DNA of 64,000 bases from Sporosarcina sp. FSL K6-2383. Lineage in GTDB: Bacteria > Bacillota > Bacilli > Bacillales_A > Planococcaceae. Shown here piece by piece: positions 18,840-29,009 of this stretch. The notes under the pieces were generated by a model. It was not told where the DNA came from and made no database searches. It saw only the letters and a list, made by a program, of their open reading frames with translations. Position 1 is the stretch's first letter. The number at the start of each line of letters is the position of its first letter. The translations under genes and the position numbers were made by a program. The stretch is taken from assembly GCF_038618305.1 (NCBI RefSeq), contig NZ_CP152017.1, positions 3,261,001 to 3,325,000 on the forward strand. The letters are read 5' to 3'.

Positions 18840-19622
18840 TTATACGCTCACTTCGTTTCTACATGGCACAATCGTCAACTTAATATTTTTTTCCTCAATT
18901 GTTTGAATCGATTTTGGCGTAATCCCATTATCCGTAATCACTTCATTAATTTCGCCTATTGATGCGATATAAGAAAATGCCTGTGTATCAAACTTCGTTG
19001 AATCAACCATTAAAATAACATAATCACAGTGTTGAATCATGCGCTTTTTTAATAACGCTTGAAGTTCACTGGAGTCGCTAAGCCCTGTTTCTAAATGGAA
19101 TCCCTTACAGGAAATAAATGTTTTATTCACATGATACATATCTAGTGAACGTTCTGCTAAAGGGCCAACATAGGACAATGATTTCGATAGCAATTTCCCT
19201 CCTGTTGAAATCACTTCGATTTTGTCTTTTCGCCCTAGCTCGATAGCAATTTTTATGGAGTTCGTAATGACCGCAATCGAAATATTAGGCAATGCTTTCG
19301 CCATATACCAAGCTGTCGTACTGGCATCTAGAATAATCCGATCTCCTTCTACGACATACTTAACTGCTTCCTCCGCAATCGCTCTTTTCGCTTCAACATT
19401 TTGGATTTCTCTTTCGGAAAAATGGATTTCGGAGTCCGGTTGCTCATTACGCATGGCCCCACCATGACTACGCAAAAGTTTTTTTTCCTTTTCCAACTTT
19501 TCCAAGTCTCTTCTGATTGTTTCTTCTGTCACGCTAAAAATATCACTCAACTCTGTCACACGAACTGTCGAACGCACATCGAGAAGTTCTATGATTTTCT
19601 GATGTCTTGCTGCTGCAAGCAT
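18840..19622 (-). CDS. rhaR: DeoR-family regulator of the rhamnose operon (RhaR-like)
   Basis: Regulator of 260 residues. The N-terminal DeoR helix-turn-helix is at residues 5-57 (RVTELSDIFSVTEETIRRDL). The C-terminal DeoRC effector domain contains GDRIILDASTTAWYMAKAL and SYVGPLAERSLD. AGGAGG lies upstream; the ATG at 19622 or a TTG at 19628 could start it. It is last in the rhaEW-rhaB-rhaM-rhaA-rhaR operon, matching the gene content of the B. subtilis rha (yul) operon. In B. subtilis the orthologue represses the operon and is relieved by a rhamnose metabolite. Confidence 0.85.
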   Translation of the reverse strand: MLAAARHQKIIELLDVRSTVRVTELSDIFSVTEETIRRDLEKLEKEKKLLRSHGGAMRNEQPDSEIHFSEREIQNVEAKRAIAEEAVKYVVEGDRIILDASTTAWYMAKALPNISIAVITNSIKIAIELGRKDKIEVISTGGKLLSKSLSYVGPLAERSLDMYHVNKTFISCKGFHLETGLSDSSELQALLKKRMIQHCDYVILMVDSTKFDTQAFSYIASIGEINEVITDNGITPKSIQTIEEKNIKLTIVPCRNEVSV

Positions 19623-19662
19623 GGCCAATCCACCTCCTAGTTCAGTTTATCGGTATTTTTTA

Positions 19663-20919
19663 TTAGATTCGTTTTGACTGGACTTCAGCTTCATAGGTTT
19701 TCACATTTTCAAGCCATGTCTCTTTTGCAGGTACATTCATTTTGGCACAGTAGTAATCCCAAATCGCACCAAAAGGATATGTTTTAAACTCTTCCATTAA
19801 AGCTAATCGTTCCGTGAAATTCTCCTCTTCTTGCAAGTTCTTTAAATAGTCATTAGGTGTCAACAATGCATATAACAACGATTTTATCATATTACGCGTT
19901 CCAATTGTCCATGCTGCCACACGATTTATACTTGCATCAAAGAAATCCAAACCAATCATCACTTTATCCAACGCATCGTTCCGAACAATTTCCAGCGCAA
20001 TTTCACGTAGTTCATCGTCAAAAGTGACGACATGATCACTATCCCAACGTACAGGTCTTGATACATGCAATGCTAATTTATTTTCAAAAATAAGCATGGT
20101 CGAGATTTTATTTGAAACGGTTTCTGTTGGATGAAAATGTCCCGTATCCAATAGACATAACACATCGCTTTGCAACGCATATCCAAAATAAAATTCGTGT
20201 GATCCAACAACATATGATTCTGACCCAATCCCAAACAATTTACTTTCAACTGCATCAATTTGATATGCCTTGTCAATTTCAACCGCAAAAATTTCATCAA
20301 GCGACTCTTTCAAACGTTTTCTTGGTGTCAGTCTGTCACTCGGAGTATCTTTATAGCCATCAGGAATCCATATATTCGTTAAGCAAGGTGTCCCAAGCTC
20401 TCGCCCAAAATATTCCCCGATTTTTCGGCTTGCGATGCAATGGTCTATCCAAAATTTCCGAATTTCTGGATTAGGATGTGATAGCGTCAAACCATCTTCC
20501 GCTTTTTCATGGGAAAACAATGTTGGATTGAAATCTAAACCAATGCCTCTCTTTTTTGCCCATTCCACCCAGTTCGCAAAATGTTTTGGCTCTAGTTTGT
20601 CCCTATCCACTACTTCGCCATTTGTTTCCGCATAGATTGCATGAAGATTCACTCTGTGCTTACCAGGAATCAGTGAAAGTGCCTTATCCAGATCCAACCG
20701 TAATTCCTCCGGCGTACGTGCTTTTCCAGGATAATTTCCAGTTACATCAATCCCACCGGACAACTCACTTTTATTCACTTCAAACCCACTAATATCATCA
20801 CCTTGCCAGCAGTGAACAGATATCGGTATATTTTCTAGTTTTTTAAGTACCTCTTCCACGTTAATTCCCCATCGCTCATATTCCTTCTTTGCAAATGCGT
20901 AATTTTCATTGATTGTCAT
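19663..20919 (-). CDS. rhaA: L-rhamnose isomerase
   Basis: Converts L-rhamnose to L-rhamnulose in the cytoplasm. It has 418 residues, the family length (E. coli RhaA 419). Clear motifs are [15 protein letters not shown] near residue 33, [33 protein letters not shown], and the metal-binding region [16 protein letters not shown]. The start ATG follows GGGGGTATTGGA. It lies 19 bases after rhaM and 40 bases before rhaR in one operon. Confidence 0.96.
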   Translation of the reverse strand: MTINENYAFAKKEYERWGINVEEVLKKLENIPISVHCWQGDDISGFEVNKSELSGGIDVTGNYPGKARTPEELRLDLDKALSLIPGKHRVNLHAIYAETNGEVVDRDKLEPKHFANWVEWAKKRGIGLDFNPTLFSHEKAEDGLTLSHPNPEIRKFWIDHCIASRKIGEYFGRELGTPCLTNIWIPDGYKDTPSDRLTPRKRLKESLDEIFAVEIDKAYQIDAVESKLFGIGSESYVVGSHEFYFGYALQSDVLCLLDTGHFHPTETVSNKISTMLIFENKLALHVSRPVRWDSDHVVTFDDELREIALEIVRNDALDKVMIGLDFFDASINRVAAWTIGTRNMIKSLLYALLTPNDYLKNLQEEENFTERLALMEEFKTYPFGAIWDYYCAKMNVPAKETWLENVKTYEAEVQSKRI

Positions 20920-20938
20920 TCCAATACCCCCTTTAATT

Positions 20939-21253
20939 TTAACCTAAATGAAATACCTCTTTTAATTCGACGGCAACTGGACTGTTATCAAGATTCGTTT
21001 CCATAAGTGGATCCATATAAGCCCACCACTCTTTACACACATCCGTATTCGCAATGTTCCCCCATCGCTTCTCATTTTCAATTTCTACATAAGCAAATAA
21101 TGTACCCGATTCTTCATCGAGAAAAATGGAATAATTATGCGCACCATGCTCTTTAATCTCTTTTTCCATTCGAGGCCATAGTTGATCATGCCGCTCTTTA
21201 TATTCGCTGTAGCACTCTTTATAAACTTTCATAATCGAAGCTTTTCGAATCAT
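20939..21253 (-). CDS. rhaM: L-rhamnose mutarotase
   Basis: Interconverts alpha and beta anomers of L-rhamnose. It has 104 residues when started at the ATG at 21253 ([11 protein letters not shown]), the canonical RhaM length; the longer frame adds six residues from a GTG. Family residues are visible: [20 protein letters not shown] with the conserved His, and [20 protein letters not shown]. Its start overlaps the end of rhaB by 35 bases, showing tight translational coupling. Confidence 0.95.
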   Translation of the reverse strand: MIRKASIMKVYKECYSEYKERHDQLWPRMEKEIKEHGAHNYSIFLDEESGTLFAYVEIENEKRWGNIANTDVCKEWWAYMDPLMETNLDNSPVAVELKEVFHLG

Positions 21254-22709
21254 CCATGCGTCCCCCTTCACTTATGATTTTCTTAAATTCTTTGATGATG
21301 AAACTCGAATCCGTACTTTTCGGAATAAATTCTTCTAGGGGGAAAGAACTTCGAACGATATTCCGACCTTCTTCTAAATCTTTTATTTTACCTGTCGTAA
21401 TCATTTGCATCATTACATTTCCAATTGCTGTGGATTCAGCAGATCCTGCGAAAACAGTTGTTTTGCTTAAATTAGCGGTTAATTGATTGAGATGCCTATT
21501 TTGTGCTCCACCACCGACGACATACAAATGACGAATCTGCTTTTCAGTCATCTTCTCTAATTCTTCGATGGCAATTGTATAAATAATCGCCAAGTTATTG
21601 TATACACAAGCCGCTAATTCTCCTGCCGATATCGGAGTTGGTTGATTGGTCTCTCGACAATACGTTTGAATTTCTTCGATCATATTTTCTGGATTTAAAA
21701 ATCGTTCGTCATTAAAATCAATATACTGCTGGAACGAAGCAACTTTTGAAGCTTCCACAACGAGTTCCTCATACGATAACTTTTCAGGCAAATGACGACG
21801 AACCTCTTGAATCATCCACATCCCCATTATATTTTTCAACAGGCGATAAGTCTTAAACACGCCCCACTCATTTGTATAGTTTTCTTGTAAAGCTTCCCTA
21901 GTCACGACAGGGCTATCCGTTTCGACACCGAGTAGCGACCACGTACCACTACTCAAATAAGCCCAGTTATCTCCAGTTCCTGGTGTTCCGACAACCGCCG
22001 AAGCTGTATCGTGGGATGCGACGACATAGACCTCGCAATCCGGTAAATCGAATGCGGGAAACCATTCTTTCTTGAGCGGACCTAGCTGTTGACCTGGTTC
22101 AATAAGTTCGCCAAATTGATTTTCACGAAGACCAATAGTTTCTAGTAGATCTTGATCAAATTGTCTCGTGCCTATGTTCAATAACTGTGTCGTAGAAGCG
22201 TTCGTTACTTCCATTACTGCTTTTCCTGTAAGTAGATAATTGAGATAATCAGGGACCATCAAAAGTTGATCGAGTTCCATTATGACTTTTTCATCTTCTT
22301 CATATAACTGATAGATTGTATTGAACGGTAGGAACTGAATACCTGTTTTTTCATAAATTCGTTCTCTAGCAAGCTGTCCCGTTACTTTGTCTATCGTTTC
22401 AGCAGTTCGATGATCTCGGTAGGAGACGACTTCTTTCATTCGCTCCCCTTTTTTATTCAAAAGGACATAATCGACCGCCCATGTATCGATTCCCACAGAC
22501 TCTACCCGATAGCCCGCTTGTTTCGCAAGTTGTAATCCGTAGAGGATTTCATTAAGTAAGTAGTCAATGTCCCAATACAATGTTCCATCTTTTGCTGAGA
22601 ACCCATTTTCAAATCGATGAATTTCTGTAATTCCAATTTTTTTTTGCTTCAGTTTGCCAATAACAAGCCGACCACTTGAAGCACCGATATCTACTGCGAT
22701 ATGCACCAT
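21219..22709 (-). CDS. rhaB: Rhamnulokinase
   Basis: Phosphorylates L-rhamnulose to L-rhamnulose 1-phosphate. FGGY-family kinase of 496 residues: VDIGASSGRLVIGKL at the N-terminus (phosphate 1 motif), SVGIDTWAVDYVLL, ASHDTASAVVGTPG and LYVVGGGAQNRHLNQL (adenosine motif). I chose the ATG at 22709 (MVHIAVDIG), 9 bases after AGGAGG and 25 bases after the rhaEW stop. The frame extends upstream into rhaEW but without support. Confidence 0.95.
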   Translation of the reverse strand: MVHIAVDIGASSGRLVIGKLKQKKIGITEIHRFENGFSAKDGTLYWDIDYLLNEILYGLQLAKQAGYRVESVGIDTWAVDYVLLNKKGERMKEVVSYRDHRTAETIDKVTGQLARERIYEKTGIQFLPFNTIYQLYEEDEKVIMELDQLLMVPDYLNYLLTGKAVMEVTNASTTQLLNIGTRQFDQDLLETIGLRENQFGELIEPGQQLGPLKKEWFPAFDLPDCEVYVVASHDTASAVVGTPGTGDNWAYLSSGTWSLLGVETDSPVVTREALQENYTNEWGVFKTYRLLKNIMGMWMIQEVRRHLPEKLSYEELVVEASKVASFQQYIDFNDERFLNPENMIEEIQTYCRETNQPTPISAGELAACVYNNLAIIYTIAIEELEKMTEKQIRHLYVVGGGAQNRHLNQLTANLSKTTVFAGSAESTAIGNVMMQMITTGKIKDLEEGRNIVRSSFPLEEFIPKSTDSSFIIKEFKKIISEGGRMDDSKSFDYESL

Positions 22710-22734
22710 CCCTCGCTGCCTCCTTTGCATGTAC

Positions 22735-24804
22735 TTACCTTGTAAATGCGGCTGGTACTCCACCATCCACTGTAATCATACAACCTGTGGTCTTATCTGA
22801 TTTTGATGAAGCAAAGAAAGCAATAGACTCAGCAATATCACTCGGATAAATATTGACCAATAATGTCGTTCTGTTTTTATAATGTTCCTCTAACTCACTC
22901 GGTTCAATTCCATAAGCCGCAGCTCGCTCTTCACGCCAGCTCGATCCCCAAATGGCAGAGCCTTGTAACACAGCATCTGGTAATATAGAGTTCACCCGAA
23001 TCCCATATTCCCCGCCTTCTGCAGCAATACAACGGGCCAGATGTACTTCAAGCGCTTTTACTGAACTGTATGCGGCTGCATTTCGTCCAGCATAAACAGA
23101 GTTTTTCGACCCTACAAAAACCATATTTCCACCGATAGCTTGTGTCTTCATTTGACGGAATGCCTCACGAGCAACTAAAAAATAGCCCGTCCCAAGTACA
23201 TCCATATTTAGGTTCCATTCGTGTAACGTCGTTTCTTCAAACGGGCTAGATGTTGCCAATCCAGCATTGTTTACAACTGAGTCGACTCCTCCATAGGTTA
23301 AAGCAGAAAAGTCGAATGCGGATTTCACTTGGCTTTCACTCGTTACATCCATTTTTATTGCAACTGCTCGACCTTCTCCGTAATGCGAGTTAATTTCATC
23401 GGCAACTTTTTGCACGCCCTCTTCATTTAAATCTGCTAAAACAACATGAGCCCCTTCCGAAACAAATCGTCGAGCTGATTCACTCCCGATTCCACCTGCC
23501 CCGCCTGTAATGAAAATAACTTTTCTTGAAAACTCCACTTCAGGTGGTGCAAGCGACAACTTATACAATTCCAATGGCCAATACTCAATATTGTAAGACT
23601 CATTTTCACTAAGGGATACAAACTCCCCTAATGATGTAGCCCCCTTCATGACAGCGATTGCTCGATGATAAAGCCCCCCGCTTCCATTAGCCATCGCTAA
23701 ACTTCTGCCCGTATTCACCATTCCAATTCCAGGAATTAAAATCACACGCGGAGCAGATTCAAAAATTCGGTCTCCTTCATGCTTATTTCTTTCGAAGTAG
23801 GCTTTATATTCATTCTTAAATTCTTCAACACCACTTTTCACTTGTTCGATTAATCCCTCTATATTATCTTTTGCCACATTCCAATCAATATAAAGCGGCG
23901 TACGTTTTGTATGGACTAAATGATCGGGGCATGCAGCACCAACTTGAGATAATTCGGATGCATCATGACTATTTACAAATTGCAAGATGTCAGCAGAATC
24001 ATCAAAAGTAAGAATCATTTTCTTTTCATCGCTAACAGCACCTCGAATAACTGGCATGATTCTTGCTAATAATTTACGTCGTTCCTCCTTGGAGAACGCT
24101 AAGTATTTCCGACCACCAAACACCTGTTCATCGTTGCTACAATCATTAATATATTTCTCTGCTTCATTAATTACAGAAAGTGTTTTTTCATAGCACTCTT
24201 CTGAAGTATCTCCCCAAGTAACTAAACCGTGTTTCTCCATTAACACGAGTTCGGCATTTGGATTTTCTTTTACACCTTCAGCAATCATCTTTGATAAGCT
24301 GAACCCTGGGCGGACATAAGGAACCCACACAAAGCGATTTCCAAAAATCTCTTTAGCTATTTCTTTCCCATTATGTGCGCAGCAAAGACTTATAATCGAG
24401 TCTGGGTGCGTATGGTCGACATGCTTATACGGTAAAAAAGCATGAAGTAGCGTTTCAATAGAAGGTCGAGGGTGTTTGCTATTGATCATACTGTGTCCCA
24501 AATATTCCACCATATCTTCATCATTCATTTCACTGCGTTCTATTAATGGAGCTATATCTTCCATTCTCACCCCTGTAAAGTTTTCAGCACCCATTGTTGC
24601 TAAATCAGAGCCACTTCCTTTCACCCACATAACTTCTACATCTCTTCCACGAAAATCTTTTTCAATCGCTTTCATAGATGTATTACCACCACCCCAATTA
24701 CAAACAGTGCGATCCGTTCCTAATAAATTTGAACGATACACTAATTCCGGTAATCCTTTTTCAAGTTTCCTTGCTTGATTTTCGTTCCATAAATTATTCG
24801 CCAT
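22735..24804 (-). CDS. rhaEW: Bifunctional rhamnulose-1-phosphate aldolase / lactaldehyde dehydrogenase
   Basis: Fusion enzyme of 689 residues, the size of B. subtilis YuxG/RhaEW. The N-terminal half (about 1-400) is a class II aldolase domain with the zinc-binding HVDHTHPDSI. It splits rhamnulose 1-phosphate into dihydroxyacetone phosphate and L-lactaldehyde. The C-terminal half (about 425-685) is a short-chain dehydrogenase with GGAGGIGSESARRF and the Tyr-Lys motif YSSVKA, expected to oxidise lactaldehyde to lactate. The start ATG at 24804 lies 6 bases after GGAGGT. First gene of the rha catabolic operon. The lactate produced can be used by LutABC encoded nearby. Confidence 0.95.
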   Translation of the reverse strand: MANNLWNENQARKLEKGLPELVYRSNLLGTDRTVCNWGGGNTSMKAIEKDFRGRDVEVMWVKGSGSDLATMGAENFTGVRMEDIAPLIERSEMNDEDMVEYLGHSMINSKHPRPSIETLLHAFLPYKHVDHTHPDSIISLCCAHNGKEIAKEIFGNRFVWVPYVRPGFSLSKMIAEGVKENPNAELVLMEKHGLVTWGDTSEECYEKTLSVINEAEKYINDCSNDEQVFGGRKYLAFSKEERRKLLARIMPVIRGAVSDEKKMILTFDDSADILQFVNSHDASELSQVGAACPDHLVHTKRTPLYIDWNVAKDNIEGLIEQVKSGVEEFKNEYKAYFERNKHEGDRIFESAPRVILIPGIGMVNTGRSLAMANGSGGLYHRAIAVMKGATSLGEFVSLSENESYNIEYWPLELYKLSLAPPEVEFSRKVIFITGGAGGIGSESARRFVSEGAHVVLADLNEEGVQKVADEINSHYGEGRAVAIKMDVTSESQVKSAFDFSALTYGGVDSVVNNAGLATSSPFEETTLHEWNLNMDVLGTGYFLVAREAFRQMKTQAIGGNMVFVGSKNSVYAGRNAAAYSSVKALEVHLARCIAAEGGEYGIRVNSILPDAVLQGSAIWGSSWREERAAAYGIEPSELEEHYKNRTTLLVNIYPSDIAESIAFFASSKSDKTTGCMITVDGGVPAAFTR

Positions 24805-24842
24805 CTCCATACCTCCGCTTTTCTTTGTTTATGTCTGTTTTT

Positions 24843-24848
24843 ATTATA
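24843..24848 (-). promoter_or_regulatory. Predicted -10 of the rha catabolic operon
   Basis: Read on the minus strand the sequence is GTGTATAAT, a consensus TATAAT 38 bases upstream of the rhaEW start. The -35 region (AGTCAC) is poor, suggesting activator dependence. Position and match are the only support. Confidence 0.4.
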
Positions 24849-25061
24849 CACAACTTCAGACTATTGTGACTAGTTTTTTAAAAATTTATTTTTAAAAGTC
24901 TTTTTTTCTTGATTTCACGCTTTTAAATACATAAATACCAATTTATCGTATTACTAAAAATAAAAATTCTCGAAATTGATGTTCCCAAACAGAAATTAAT
25001 ATGCTAAGATGTGAATAACAAAAATCTTCTGTTAACTTTATAGTAAATAAACAAAGATTTT

Positions 25062-25088
25062 CAATCATTTATACATATGGAATGATTG
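25062..25088. promoter_or_regulatory. Inverted repeat between the rha operon and the importer genes
   Basis: CAATCATT (25062-25069) and AATGATTG (25081-25088) form a perfect 8-bp dyad in the roughly 510-base divergent region. This region is otherwise A+T-rich and gene-free. A possible binding site for RhaR or the AraC regulator. Confidence 0.35.
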
Positions 25089-25132
25089 TCGTCTCATATG
25101 TATACGTCATTAATATTTCTATCAACCAAACT

Positions 25133-25146
25133 TGTAAACGCTTTCT
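25133..25146 (+). promoter_or_regulatory. cre site upstream of the rhamnose importer
   Basis: TGTAAACGCTTTCT fits the strict CcpA consensus TGWAAACGNTWNCW at every position. It lies about 170 bases upstream of the ATPase gene in the intergenic region shared with the rha catabolic operon, consistent with carbon catabolite repression. Confidence 0.7.
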
Positions 25147-25213
25147 CGGAAAATTATCAGGGTTATAAAGTAAAGTTACTAACTATACCAGTGAAAGCAA
25201 AGATAGGTTTCGT

Positions 25214-25245
25214 GTTTATAAGAATGGTCCACTATTCCTATAAAC
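25214..25245. promoter_or_regulatory. Dyad upstream of the importer ATPase gene
   Basis: GTTTATA-A-GAAT pairs with ATTC-C-TATAAAC across a short loop, giving a 32-base interrupted palindrome about 75 bases before the ATG. There is no T-run, so it is not a terminator; an operator is more likely. Confidence 0.35.
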
Positions 25246-25317
25246 ATTACCAAATGAACTGATTAAAGTTTAATGCATGTCTCATGGTAAAGCATATCTG
25301 AAGGAAGGAAGGGTATC

Positions 25318-26844
25318 ATGTCTGAATCTGAATATATCCTTGAGTTAAATGGAATCACAAAAGAATTCCCAGGCGTAAGGGCATTAGATAATGTTCACTT
25401 CAAATTAAAACCGGGAGAAATACATGCACTTATGGGAGAGAACGGCGCCGGTAAATCTACTTTCATTAAAATTATTACAGGTGTGCATCCGCCAAACGCC
25501 GGGGAAATGTATTTAAACGGAGAAAAAATATCTTTTAGCAATCCTAAAGAAGCCCAAAACATGGGGATTGCAGCTATTTATCAAAATGTAACGAACTATC
25601 CAGATTTAAGTGTTACTGAAAACATCTTTATGAGTCATCAAAAAGTACATGCAAAAACGAAAAGATTAAATTGGGGTACCATGCATGCCGAAGCAAAAAG
25701 AATCTTGCAACAACTTGGATCAACGATTGATCCAAAAATGGAAATGCAAGCGCTAAGTGTTGCCCAACAACAAATTATTGAAATTGCAAAGGCTATATCG
25801 ACAAATGCCAAAATCATCATCATGGATGAACCGACTGCCGCACTGACAGCAAGGGAAAGCGAAGAACTCTATAAAATCACAGAAAAACTAAGAGATAGTG
25901 GAACTTCTATTATCTTCATTTCCCACAGATTCGAAGATATTTACCGGTTAGCGAGTCAAGTAACTGTTTTACGAGATTCAAAATATATTGGATCCTGGCA
26001 AATCGATGAAATTTCAAATGACCAACTCATTGTTGCAATGGTTGGGAGGGAAATTACACAAGTATTTCCCGATAAAAAAGGAAGTATTGGGGATAAGTTA
26101 TTTGAAGTAAAAAACCTATCCAAAATGGGGTTGTTTGCAGACATCTCCTTTACACTTCACAAAGGAGAAATCCTTGGTATGACTGGTCTAATAGGGGCTG
26201 GACGGACAGAAGTATGTCAAGCACTCTTCGGCATAGCCCCTTATGATCAAGGTGAAGTTTTTTTAAATAATAAAAAAATTGAAATTAAGCAACCCAAACA
26301 GGCAATGAAATTGGGTATCGGTTATTTGCCTGAAGATCGCCAATTACAAGGATTAGTTTTTGATTGGGATATTGGGAAAAACATTTCATTGCCAGCATTA
26401 ACGAAGCTATCCAAAATGGGCTGGTTAAGTAATAAGAATGAGGCAGCCATCGCAAAAAGACTTGCCGAAAAAGTAGATGTTAAAGCACAATCCATTTTCG
26501 ATTTGGTCAGTTCTTTATCAGGTGGAAACCAACAAAAAGTGGCTGTTGCGAAATTGTTGACGGCTGATTTAGATGTCATTATTTTGGACGAACCAACAAA
26601 AGGTGTAGATATTGGAGCAAAGTCTGCGATTTATGAAATCATAAATGATTTGGCAGCACAGGGGTATGGAATCATTATGATTTCTTCAGAGATGCCGGAA
26701 ATATTAGGAATGAGCGACCGAATTATCGTCATGCGTGATGGACGAATCGCAAACACTTTCAATAAGGTAGAAGCAACCCAAGAACGTATCCTTGAGGCAG
26801 CACTCAGTGAAACGACTCCTTCTAAGGAAATATTAAAAGTATAG
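25318..26844 (+). CDS. rhaT: Rhamnose-type ABC importer ATPase (two ATP-binding domains)
   Basis: Tandem ATPase of 508 residues of the RbsA/XylG type. Domain 1 has Walker A GENGAGKS (about residues 42-49), signature LSVAQQQ and Walker B IIIMDEPTAAL. Domain 2 has GLIGAGRTE, signature LSGGNQQK and Walker B VIILDEPTKG. The degenerate Walker A in domain 2 is normal for this family. The start ATG follows AAGGAAGGAAGG. It leads a four-gene importer operon. The assignment to rhamnose rests on linkage with the rha operon; the R. leguminosarum RhaSTPQ system is the model. Confidence 0.88.
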   Translation: MSESEYILELNGITKEFPGVRALDNVHFKLKPGEIHALMGENGAGKSTFIKIITGVHPPNAGEMYLNGEKISFSNPKEAQNMGIAAIYQNVTNYPDLSVTENIFMSHQKVHAKTKRLNWGTMHAEAKRILQQLGSTIDPKMEMQALSVAQQQIIEIAKAISTNAKIIIMDEPTAALTARESEELYKITEKLRDSGTSIIFISHRFEDIYRLASQVTVLRDSKYIGSWQIDEISNDQLIVAMVGREITQVFPDKKGSIGDKLFEVKNLSKMGLFADISFTLHKGEILGMTGLIGAGRTEVCQALFGIAPYDQGEVFLNNKKIEIKQPKQAMKLGIGYLPEDRQLQGLVFDWDIGKNISLPALTKLSKMGWLSNKNEAAIAKRLAEKVDVKAQSIFDLVSSLSGGNQQKVAVAKLLTADLDVIILDEPTKGVDIGAKSAIYEIINDLAAQGYGIIMISSEMPEILGMSDRIIVMRDGRIANTFNKVEATQERILEAALSETTPSKEILKV

Positions 26845-26876
26845 CACCATGTGATAAACCGAAAGGAGTGTAATGA

Positions 26877-27914
26877 ATGCGTGAAAACACGTTAAATGCA
26901 GCAGCCCAGCCCGAGATTCCGCCTGAGAAAACCTCAATGCTTGCGAACATTTCTAAATTTAGAGAGCTTGGACTTCTCGGGTTTATCGTTATTATTAGCC
27001 TTGTTGTCCAGCTGCGTAATCCAAGCTTTTTAAGCGGAGAAAATATTAACGATATGTTCACAAACACAGCCATTTTGAGTATTTTGGCTCTAGGCATGAT
27101 GCTTGTTTTAATCACGCGAGGAATTGACCTGTCCATTGGGGCAATTATTGCCTTATCTGGCATGATTTCTGCCCAAGTAGTTAGTACCTATCAGGGGTTA
27201 AATCCATTTCTCGCCATCTTACTAGGTATCACCGTGGGTATTATTTGCGGGGTTGTCAATGGATTCCTTGTAGCTAAAATAGGCATTCTTCCAATTATCG
27301 CTACACTTGCACTAATGAATATCTTTAGAGGAATGGCTTTCACAATAAGTGGCGGTGAATGGATTAGTGCCTATCAAATGCCCGAAAGCTTTGTTGCAAT
27401 AGCAACTGGAAAAACATTAGGATTAAACAATTTGATTGTCATCGCGATTATCATCTATCTTGCTTTCTTCTACTTTGTAAACCATACACGAACAGGTAGA
27501 CAAATCTATGCTGTCGGAAGCAATCCTGACTCAGCTACTATAAGTGGTATTAATGAAACGAAAATTTTAATGCTTGTATATACAATTATGGGTGGACTCG
27601 CGGGTCTATCCGGCGTCCTTTGGGTTTCTAAGTTTGCTTCAGCACAAGGGGATACCGCTGCTGGTTACGAGTTAACCGTTATTGCAGCATGTATTTTAGG
27701 TGGAGTCAGTATCGCGGGTGGTTCCGGGAAAATTTCCGGAGTCATTCTTGGCGCTATGTTATTCGGATTATTGAACAATGCGCTTCCTTTGTTAAACGTT
27801 TCTCCTTTCTGGCAATCGAGTATCCAGGGAGCAATCATCCTCATAGCTGTCATCTTTAACACACTTGTTAAAAGAGGCGTTGATTTAAATAATTTAATGA
27901 GAAGGAGGATTTAA
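26877..27914 (+). CDS. rhaP: Rhamnose-type ABC importer permease 1
   Basis: Branched-chain/ribose-type inner-membrane permease (BPD_transp_2), 345 residues, with about eight to ten hydrophobic segments. Family motifs are TRGIDLSIGAIIALSG near residue 80 and GSNPDSATISGIN, the cytoplasmic ATPase contact loop. The start ATG follows GGAG with 8-base spacing. It lies 32 bases after the ATPase gene and four bases before the next permease. Confidence 0.9.
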   Translation: MRENTLNAAAQPEIPPEKTSMLANISKFRELGLLGFIVIISLVVQLRNPSFLSGENINDMFTNTAILSILALGMMLVLITRGIDLSIGAIIALSGMISAQVVSTYQGLNPFLAILLGITVGIICGVVNGFLVAKIGILPIIATLALMNIFRGMAFTISGGEWISAYQMPESFVAIATGKTLGLNNLIVIAIIIYLAFFYFVNHTRTGRQIYAVGSNPDSATISGINETKILMLVYTIMGGLAGLSGVLWVSKFASAQGDTAAGYELTVIAACILGGVSIAGGSGKISGVILGAMLFGLLNNALPLLNVSPFWQSSIQGAIILIAVIFNTLVKRGVDLNNLMRRRI

Positions 27915-27917
27915 CTT

Positions 27918-28946
27918 ATGAGCCCTAAAACAACAACTTCTCAGCAGGAGTATATCCCACGGACTTTATTGGATAAAAAAAGATTTTCTCTTAAAAGTTT
28001 CTTCTTCCAATGGGAATGGATGCTTATACTCATTCTTTTGGCTGTGTTTTTAGTCAACTCCAACATCTCGCCGTACTTCTTTAACTACGGCAGTTTGCGT
28101 GACGGAACAATGATTTTCTTGGATAAAGCCTTTATTGTCTTCCCGATGGCACTCGTCATGATTTTGCGGGACATTGATATTTCGGTAGGGTCAACGGTCG
28201 CTTTATCATCCGTTGTCATGGCAACCTCTTATAACTTATTAGGTCTTCCTATGGAGGTTTCCATTGTCATTTGTCTCGCAGTCGGTGCCCTTTGTGGGTT
28301 AATCAATGGATTCTTAATTGTAAAGTTCAAAGAGTTGTCCGCTGTTATTGTGACATTAAGTACAATGATTTTGTATAGAGGAATTGCTTATGTCATTCTG
28401 GAAGATCAAGCTTCAGGAAAATTCCCTGAATGGTTCGGTTTTTTCGGATGGGGATATGTGTTCGGAGTTCCCTTTATACTAGTGCTCTTTGTTATCGTTG
28501 CCATCACATTCGGCTTGCTTCTTCATAAAACAACATTTGGTCGTGAAGTGTATGCGATGGGGAAAAATCCAACTGCAAGTCATTTCTCAGGTGTCAAAGT
28601 AGATAAAATCAAAATTATTGTCTTTACACTAACTGGGCTAATGGCTGGACTGACTGCTATCTTTTTAACTTCCCGAATGGGGAGTGCTCGACCAAATATC
28701 GCAACAATGTATGAACTCGATGTGATTGCTATGGCCGCACTTGGCGGAATCAGCACGGCAGGTGGAAAAGGAAGAATACTTGGCACAGTAATTGCTATAT
28801 TCATCATCGGGTATCTTCAATATGGGCTTGGATTGATTAATATTCCGGCTCAAACACTTCTTATCGTAATTGGAATCCTGCTTATCCTAGCGGTTTCCGT
28901 TCCAAAAATTAAGGTTCCCGCATTTTTAGCAAGAAAAAAAGAATAA
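27918..28946 (+). CDS. rhaQ: Rhamnose-type ABC importer permease 2
   Basis: Second permease of 342 residues, the same family as its neighbour. Matching motifs are LRDIDISVGSTVALSS and GKNPTASHFSGVKVDK. The start ATG follows AGGAGGATTTAACTT. Two different permease subunits with one double ATPase and one binding protein is the RhaSTPQ composition. Confidence 0.9.
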   Translation: MSPKTTTSQQEYIPRTLLDKKRFSLKSFFFQWEWMLILILLAVFLVNSNISPYFFNYGSLRDGTMIFLDKAFIVFPMALVMILRDIDISVGSTVALSSVVMATSYNLLGLPMEVSIVICLAVGALCGLINGFLIVKFKELSAVIVTLSTMILYRGIAYVILEDQASGKFPEWFGFFGWGYVFGVPFILVLFVIVAITFGLLLHKTTFGREVYAMGKNPTASHFSGVKVDKIKIIVFTLTGLMAGLTAIFLTSRMGSARPNIATMYELDVIAMAALGGISTAGGKGRILGTVIAIFIIGYLQYGLGLINIPAQTLLIVIGILLILAVSVPKIKVPAFLARKKE

Positions 28947-29009
28947 CTTCTGTTACGTTACAGTTGTATTGACTGTTTTGTATATAACACCCATTAAAAG
29001 GAGGAGAAA